NCBI GenBank assembly: GCA_003447515.1
Contig: DLZA01000154.1
Span: 1-10,048, forward strand
Length of the DNA: 10,048 bases
Source of the DNA: Paracoccaceae bacterium
GTDB lineage: Bacteria > Pseudomonadota > Alphaproteobacteria > Rhodobacterales > Rhodobacteraceae
Direction: 5' to 3'
A program made the translations under genes and the position numbers. Below, piece after piece: positions 7,222 to 10,048 of this stretch. Numbering within the stretch: the stretch's first letter is position 1; every line of letters begins with the position of its first letter. The notes beneath the pieces were generated by a model, which was given only the letters and a program-made list of their open reading frames with translations, ran no database searches and was not told the DNA's origin.

Positions 7222-7240
7222 ATATTCAATCAATGAATAT
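7222..7240. repeat. Inverted repeat upstream of the ParB-like gene
   Basis: ATATTCA and TGAATAT form a perfect seven-base inverted repeat around ATCAA, about 170 bases before the ParB-like start. It may be an operator in the divergent promoter region. AT richness makes chance occurrence plausible. Confidence 0.3.
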
Positions 7241-7410
7241 CTATCGTACTCAAAGCCCTGTTTACATTACACGGTAGCAGGCAATGTCACATTTGCTCGT
7301 AAGTGACTTGCAATGATCAACCGGTGCTAATTCAAAACAGAGTGTAATTTGATCTGTCAATCTTGCACAACGGACTGGTCAAAACTTGTAACCTCGTGCA
7401 ATGTCTCTCT

Positions 7411-7662
7411 ATGCCGATTAAAGCTATGTTCCTTATCGCGGATGTCCGTATCCCAGTGAAACGAAAAAAAACGCTTCGCCTTGCTAAAGTCGAAGCCATA
7501 GCTGAAGACATTTTGGAAAACGGCCAAACTACACCAATCCAAGTTCGGGAAGGTAAGACGGGCGGTTGGGTTTTGATCGAAGGCTATCACAGGCTCGAAG
7601 CATTGCGGGCGCTAGGGGAAAGCAGCGTGGAAGGTTACGAGGTCCGAGCACGGCTCCACTGA
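7411..7662 (+). CDS. Stand-alone ParB/sulfiredoxin-fold domain protein
   Basis: This 83-residue protein is essentially one ParB N-terminal/sulfiredoxin-like domain and nothing else. From the start, LIADVRIPVKRKKT (8-21) is the opening strand, LAKVEAIAEDILENGQTTPI (24-43) the helix and turn typical of ParB ('ekv..LA.si...G...PI.V'), and IEGYHRLEALRALG (56-69) the G-x-HR box that in ParB binds nucleotide. There is no helix-turn-helix or dimerisation domain, so it is not a chromosome-partitioning ParB. Function is unknown; nucleotide binding is a family-based guess. It is the only plus-strand gene in the window and is convergent with the TauD-like gene. Start uncertain: ATG 7426, GTG 7396 and TTG 7363 are in frame, and none has a clear ribosome binding site. 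Confidence 0.75.
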   Translation: MPIKAMFLIADVRIPVKRKKTLRLAKVEAIAEDILENGQTTPIQVREGKTGGWVLIEGYHRLEALRALGESSVEGYEVRARLH

Positions 7663-7674
7663 ATACCTCTGATC

Positions 7675-7693
7675 TGCTTTAGAGTTTAAAGCA
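7675..7693 (+). other. Hairpin after the ParB-like gene
   Basis: TGCTTTA and TAAAGCA form a perfect seven-base inverted repeat with a GAGTT loop, 12 bases past the stop. No T run follows, so a terminator is only weakly supported. The position between two convergent genes is where one would be expected. Confidence 0.3.
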
Positions 7694-7741
7694 CCGAAAA
7701 CATCAAAAATGTGGTCAACACTTAAACGTCAACAGATACTA

Positions 7742-7758
7742 TTAGCTTGCCTAGCTAA
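7742..7758. repeat. Hairpin between convergent genes
   Basis: TTAGCT and AGCTAA are perfectly inverted around TGCCT, followed on the plus strand by a run of A. The T run lies upstream of the stem for the minus-strand gene, so it lacks the usual terminator polarity for either neighbour. It lies 43 bases beyond the TauD-like stop. Confidence 0.3.
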
Positions 7759-7800
7759 AAAATATGTAACCAAAAATTACTTCATGAACACCCAAATAGC

Positions 7801-8787
7801 CTAGGCCATTACGGCGTTCACGATATCAAAACCATTGCGCCCGGGAAATTCACGCCCAGGTGTGCGGGCATTTTCCATCTTTAACCATAATCGCAGCATC
7901 TTGCGACGCTTAGCTTCCTCGGCGTAGTCCTCAAAATCTGTACGCGAATGCAACACGGCGTAGTTGTTGGCAAATTGCAAATCTCCAGGCTCAAGCATCA
8001 TATCGATCCGCAGCTTTGGATCATGCATGATCGCATCAAATGTATTAAGCGCCTCGATCTCCACACACGACAACGGCAATCCCATTTGTTCATGGCCCAA
8101 CTCAATATACTGTCGTAGATATCGAGCACTCAGCTTACCGGCATTATAGGAAAAAAGTGAGGTCAATTTTGGCTCTCCCTCACCCAAATAAGCATAATAA
8201 TACTGCTTATAAAACAAGCCCAGCAGCTCTCTATGCTTCGCCAAAATCTCGTTGTATACCGAAGCAACACTCACCAAACTACTTAATCCTCCTTTCTTAG
8301 CTTTGCGTATACACAAAAGGCCAACCACGTCGGAAGGGTCAGTATGATAAGGTAGATATAAATTGGTCTGGAAAACCCGTGTTTCCTTTTTGGTTGGATC
8401 ACCAACAGCCATTACATTGCCAAGCAAATCACCCTGTGGGTTTTGCCCCACAGGCACGCCCAAATGTAGCCCAATACCAAAATAAATTAACTTGAGGTCA
8501 TTCTCAGTATACCGTTCCACTGGCAATCCACGCAGCAATAAAAAACCACGTCCATTTTCCAGTTCTTCTCTAAACATCTGCAACTTTGTTTCCAAAAAAC
8601 CAAAATCCACATCAGCTTTTGTAATTGACGGATAAATGACATTCGCCGCCTTTGCACTAATAACCGCAGCATCAATACCAGCAAGCTCTGCATCATTCAG
8701 CACATGCAGCCAGCTAGTGTCATTTTGGAAATCTGCCGTAACCCAAGCAGATGGTCCTGTTAAAGGGTCCTTGCGCATGCCTGTCAT
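7801..8787 (-). CDS. TauD/TfdA-family 2-oxoglutarate/Fe(II) oxygenase
   Basis: The 328-residue product has the TauD/TfdA pattern: non-haem Fe(II) enzymes that couple 2-oxoglutarate decarboxylation to hydroxylation of a small molecule. NGRGFLLLRGLPVERY (78-93) is the typical family entry block, LYLPYHTDPSDVVGLLC (143-159) carries the metal-binding H148-x-D150, ANNYAVLHSRTDFED (273-287) the distal His H280, and RRKMLRLWLK (294-303) the 2-oxoglutarate-binding arginine (R299 or R295). All key residues are present and length is normal, so it is probably active. Substrate unknown; taurine or 2,4-D should not be assumed. The first ATG (8787) follows AAGAGGT at good spacing; an ATG three codons in is the alternative. 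It is upstream of, but about 1.1 kb from, the second oxygenase, so it is probably transcribed alone. Confidence 0.9.
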   Translation of the reverse strand: MTGMRKDPLTGPSAWVTADFQNDTSWLHVLNDAELAGIDAAVISAKAANVIYPSITKADVDFGFLETKLQMFREELENGRGFLLLRGLPVERYTENDLKLIYFGIGLHLGVPVGQNPQGDLLGNVMAVGDPTKKETRVFQTNLYLPYHTDPSDVVGLLCIRKAKKGGLSSLVSVASVYNEILAKHRELLGLFYKQYYYAYLGEGEPKLTSLFSYNAGKLSARYLRQYIELGHEQMGLPLSCVEIEALNTFDAIMHDPKLRIDMMLEPGDLQFANNYAVLHSRTDFEDYAEEAKRRKMLRLWLKMENARTPGREFPGRNGFDIVNAVMA

Positions 8788-9504
8788 TTTCAGACCTCTT
8801 TTCTTTTGACTTTATATTAACAAACTTATTCATAAAGTGATGTTTTGATAAAGTAGTTTAGAATCAAGCTTTCATTCCGGCGCTTGTCACTAAAATCTGT
8901 CACTATCATTTTAACATGTTACCTGCTAAGTTCTTTCAACATTATTATTTTCCTCTGGAAAAGCCTTGAACCTAGACTTGAGCACACAACACAGCTTTTT
9001 TTCAAACACAGCGAAATGCACATTGAGCACTTCCAGCCTACAGCCCTGAATAGCGCCCTCTCGCAAACCAGCCCAAATATAAAATTAACTTCGGTAGTTT
9101 GCCAAAATAGCGCGTTAGACTTCGGTTGGTTCTTCAAAGCCGTAGCAAGCCAACCAAAAACTAAATCTCAAAATGATCTGTTTTAGCATCACTTGTCCAG
9201 ATCGTTACCTTGGATGATCGAAATGACGAACTCAAGCTCAATGCAAACTGCGTTTGGCCAAGACAGCTTCGTAGTGACCGAAAAATGGGAGAGCATAAAA
9301 AAACTGGACGCACATGCTGTATAAATCTGGATCAAGCGTTCGGCATCGCGTCCGAAGAACTGATGGCCAAACACCAGTTTCATATCCTTTCGCCTGCGCA
9401 ATTAAACTCATTTGCTAAAGTGTCCCTTCGAAGAAGGCTTAGCGGTGCTCAAACGGCAACTTATCCGCCCTTATTGCAGGCGCACATAACAACTCCAACA
9501 AAAG
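8788..9504. other. Gene-free or unassigned stretch between TauD-like gene and terminator
   Basis: No reading frame can be supported. Short frames exist on both strands, most visibly 9401-9189 on minus (70 codons from a TTG; an inner ATG has GGA only two bases away) and a plus frame from a TTG at 9210 that runs through the terminator into antisense rplP. Neither resembles a known protein. The part from about 9180 to 9480 has about 46% GC, higher than the AT-rich gaps elsewhere in the insert, so it may be a decayed gene. Operator-like repeats lie at 8885-8921. Confidence 0.5.
8885..8905. promoter_or_regulatory. Tandem TGTCACTA repeat upstream of the TauD-like gene
   Basis: TGTCACTA occurs at 8885-8892 and 8898-8905, a 13-base period, about 100 bases before the start codon. 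Next to it lies the ten-base palindrome TAACATGTTA (8912-8921). Spaced direct repeats beside a palindrome suggest a regulator-binding region, but no regulator is identified and no clear -35/-10 pair is seen between here and the ATG. Confidence 0.35.
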
Positions 9505-9530
9505 ACCCCCGTCTGGTCTCAGACGGGGGT
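9505..9530 (-). terminator. Strong intrinsic terminator downstream of rplP
   Basis: ACCCCCGTCTG (9505-9515) and CAGACGGGGGT (9520-9530) form a perfect eleven-pair, GC-rich stem around a four-base loop. On the minus strand it is followed by CTTTTG, and on the plus strand by TTTC, so it may work in both directions. It begins about 43 bases past the rplP stop. A terminator in this position is unusual, since rplP is normally followed by rpmC within the same operon. Confidence 0.85.
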
Positions 9531-9572
9531 TTCTACATTAACTCTGCCGTTTGTTTAACGCGGCGACTAAAA

Positions 9573-9986
9573 TCACCAGTCTTCGCGCTGTACGACACGT
9601 GTCTTCACTGGCAGCTTCATCGCGGCAAGACGCAACGCCTCGCGTGCAACAGCGTCAGATACACCGTCTATTTCAAACATGATCCGCCCTGGCTTAACCT
9701 TCGCTGCCCAGAATTCTACAGAACCTTTACCTTTACCCATGCGGACCTCTGTAGGCTTTTTTGTTACTGGCAGATCAGGGAAAATTCGGATCCACACACG
9801 GCCCTGACGTTTCATGTGGCGGGTCATCGCACGACGGGCCGCCTCAATCTGACGCGCAGTAATCCGCTCAGGTTCTGTTGTTTTCAGGCCATATGACCCA
9901 AAATTAAGATCAGAACCGCCCTTAGCTTCGCCCTTAATCCGACCCTTAAATGCCTTGCGGAATTTAGTACGCTTTGGTGATAGCAT
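9573..9986 (-). CDS. rplP: 50S ribosomal protein L16
   Basis: L16 (137 residues) lies near the A-site tRNA elbow and is needed late in large-subunit assembly. [19 protein letters not shown] (1-19), [20 protein letters not shown] (42-61), [13 protein letters not shown] (63-75), [12 protein letters not shown] (82-93) and [15 protein letters not shown] are the canonical family blocks. R82 aligns with E. coli R81, the arginine hydroxylated by the 2OG oxygenase YcfD. GGGAG precedes the ATG; rpsC ends 11 bases upstream. A strong terminator follows instead of the usual rpmC, making rplP the last gene of the S10-type operon here. Confidence 0.97.
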   Translation of the reverse strand: MLSPKRTKFRKAFKGRIKGEAKGGSDLNFGSYGLKTTEPERITARQIEAARRAMTRHMKRQGRVWIRIFPDLPVTKKPTEVRMGKGKGSVEFWAAKVKPGRIMFEIDGVSDAVAREALRLAAMKLPVKTRVVQREDW

Positions 9987-9997
9987 CTATTTTCTCC

Positions 9998-10048
9998 CTA
10001 CCGGCGAGGTGGACGTGACGGCCCACCTTCTTGCATTTCAGCCTGGCG
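9998..10048 (-). CDS. rpsC: 30S ribosomal protein S3, C-terminal end (partial)
   Basis: Only the last 16 codons and TAG are in the window: RQAEMQEGGPSRPPRR. The Gly/Pro/Arg-rich tail and the position immediately before rplP, as in nearly all bacterial S10 operons, indicate the variable C-terminus of S3, which lies in the small-subunit head at the mRNA entry site. Too little is present to judge domains. The gene continues beyond position 10048. Confidence 0.85.
   Translation of the reverse strand, partial: RQAEMQEGGPSRPPRR

Larger units (their letters stand above)
6707..7410. other. Divergent gene-free region between oxygenase and ParB-like genes
   Basis: The 704 bases separate a minus-strand gene from a plus-strand gene, so promoters for both are expected here. 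No open frame on either strand looks coding. Two inverted repeats stand out: 6967-6979 (ACGCAG/CTGCGT) and 7222-7240 (ATATTCA/TGAATAT). GCAATG is repeated at 7281-7286 and 7310-7315, and GTCAC/GTGAC are inverted at 7286-7307. I find no convincing -35/-10 pair. Confidence 0.55.

Noticed and set aside
7357..7590. 77-codon minus-strand frame opposite the ParB-like gene
   Set aside because: Antisense shadow; the plus-strand frame carries the recognisable ParB domain.
5128..8787. Oxygenases and lipoprotein as one operon
   Set aside because: Gaps are long (about 409 and 1,094 bases), and a plus-strand gene interrupts them, so separate transcription is likelier.
8919..9137. 72-codon minus-strand frame
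   Set aside because: Cysteine-rich random-looking composition, TTG start, no ribosome binding site, no recognisable motif.
8884..9186. 100-codon plus-strand frame with a hydrophobic N-terminus
   Set aside because: Begins at TTG without a ribosome binding site; the hydrophobic stretch comes from AT-rich sequence and the rest looks random.
9210..9896. 228-codon plus-strand frame
   Set aside because: Runs through the terminator and more than 300 bases antisense to rplP; its C-terminal half is a shadow of L16.

Overview
This window is the reverse-strand S10/spc ribosomal-protein cluster of an alphaproteobacterium, probably a Rhodobacterales (Roseobacter-type) member of moderate GC. I base that on the protein sequences (S5, L16 and the zinc-free 101-residue S14 match that group as I remember it), the gene order and the Shine-Dalgarno style. 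No database was consulted.

Layout, in the direction of transcription from high to low coordinates. The last 16 codons of rpsC (S3) and all of rplP (L16) lie at 10048-9573. A strong rho-independent hairpin follows (9505-9530). From 9572 to 4473 there are 5,100 bases that hold no ribosomal gene. They carry a TauD/TfdA-type 2-oxoglutarate/Fe(II) oxygenase (8787-7801, minus), a lone ParB/sulfiredoxin-fold protein (about 7411-7662, plus), a second 2OG/Fe(II)-type oxygenase resembling TIGR02466 (6706-6083, minus) and a small predicted lipoprotein with a possible Cys-His-Asp triad (5673-5128, minus). Only about 47% of this insert is coding. The rest is AT-rich and contains several inverted repeats. 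Ribosomal genes resume at 4472 in canonical order: rpmC, rpsQ, rplN, rplX, rplE, rpsN, rpsH, rplF, rplR, rpsE, rpmD. They are tightly packed except for 72 nt between rpsQ and rplN and 100 nt between rplR and rpsE; both gaps contain a strong hairpin. The 200 bases past rpmD hold no rplO, although rplO follows immediately in E. coli.

How it works together. The terminator after rplP and a perfect TATAAT just upstream of rpmC suggest that what is usually one continuous transcription region is here split into two units, with the accessory genes between them on their own promoters. The striking feature is two distantly related 2OG/Fe(II) oxygenases beside rplP. In E. coli, L16 is itself the substrate of a 2OG oxygenase (YcfD), and the arginine it modifies is conserved here (R82). 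Any link is inference; the oxygenases may equally act on small molecules.
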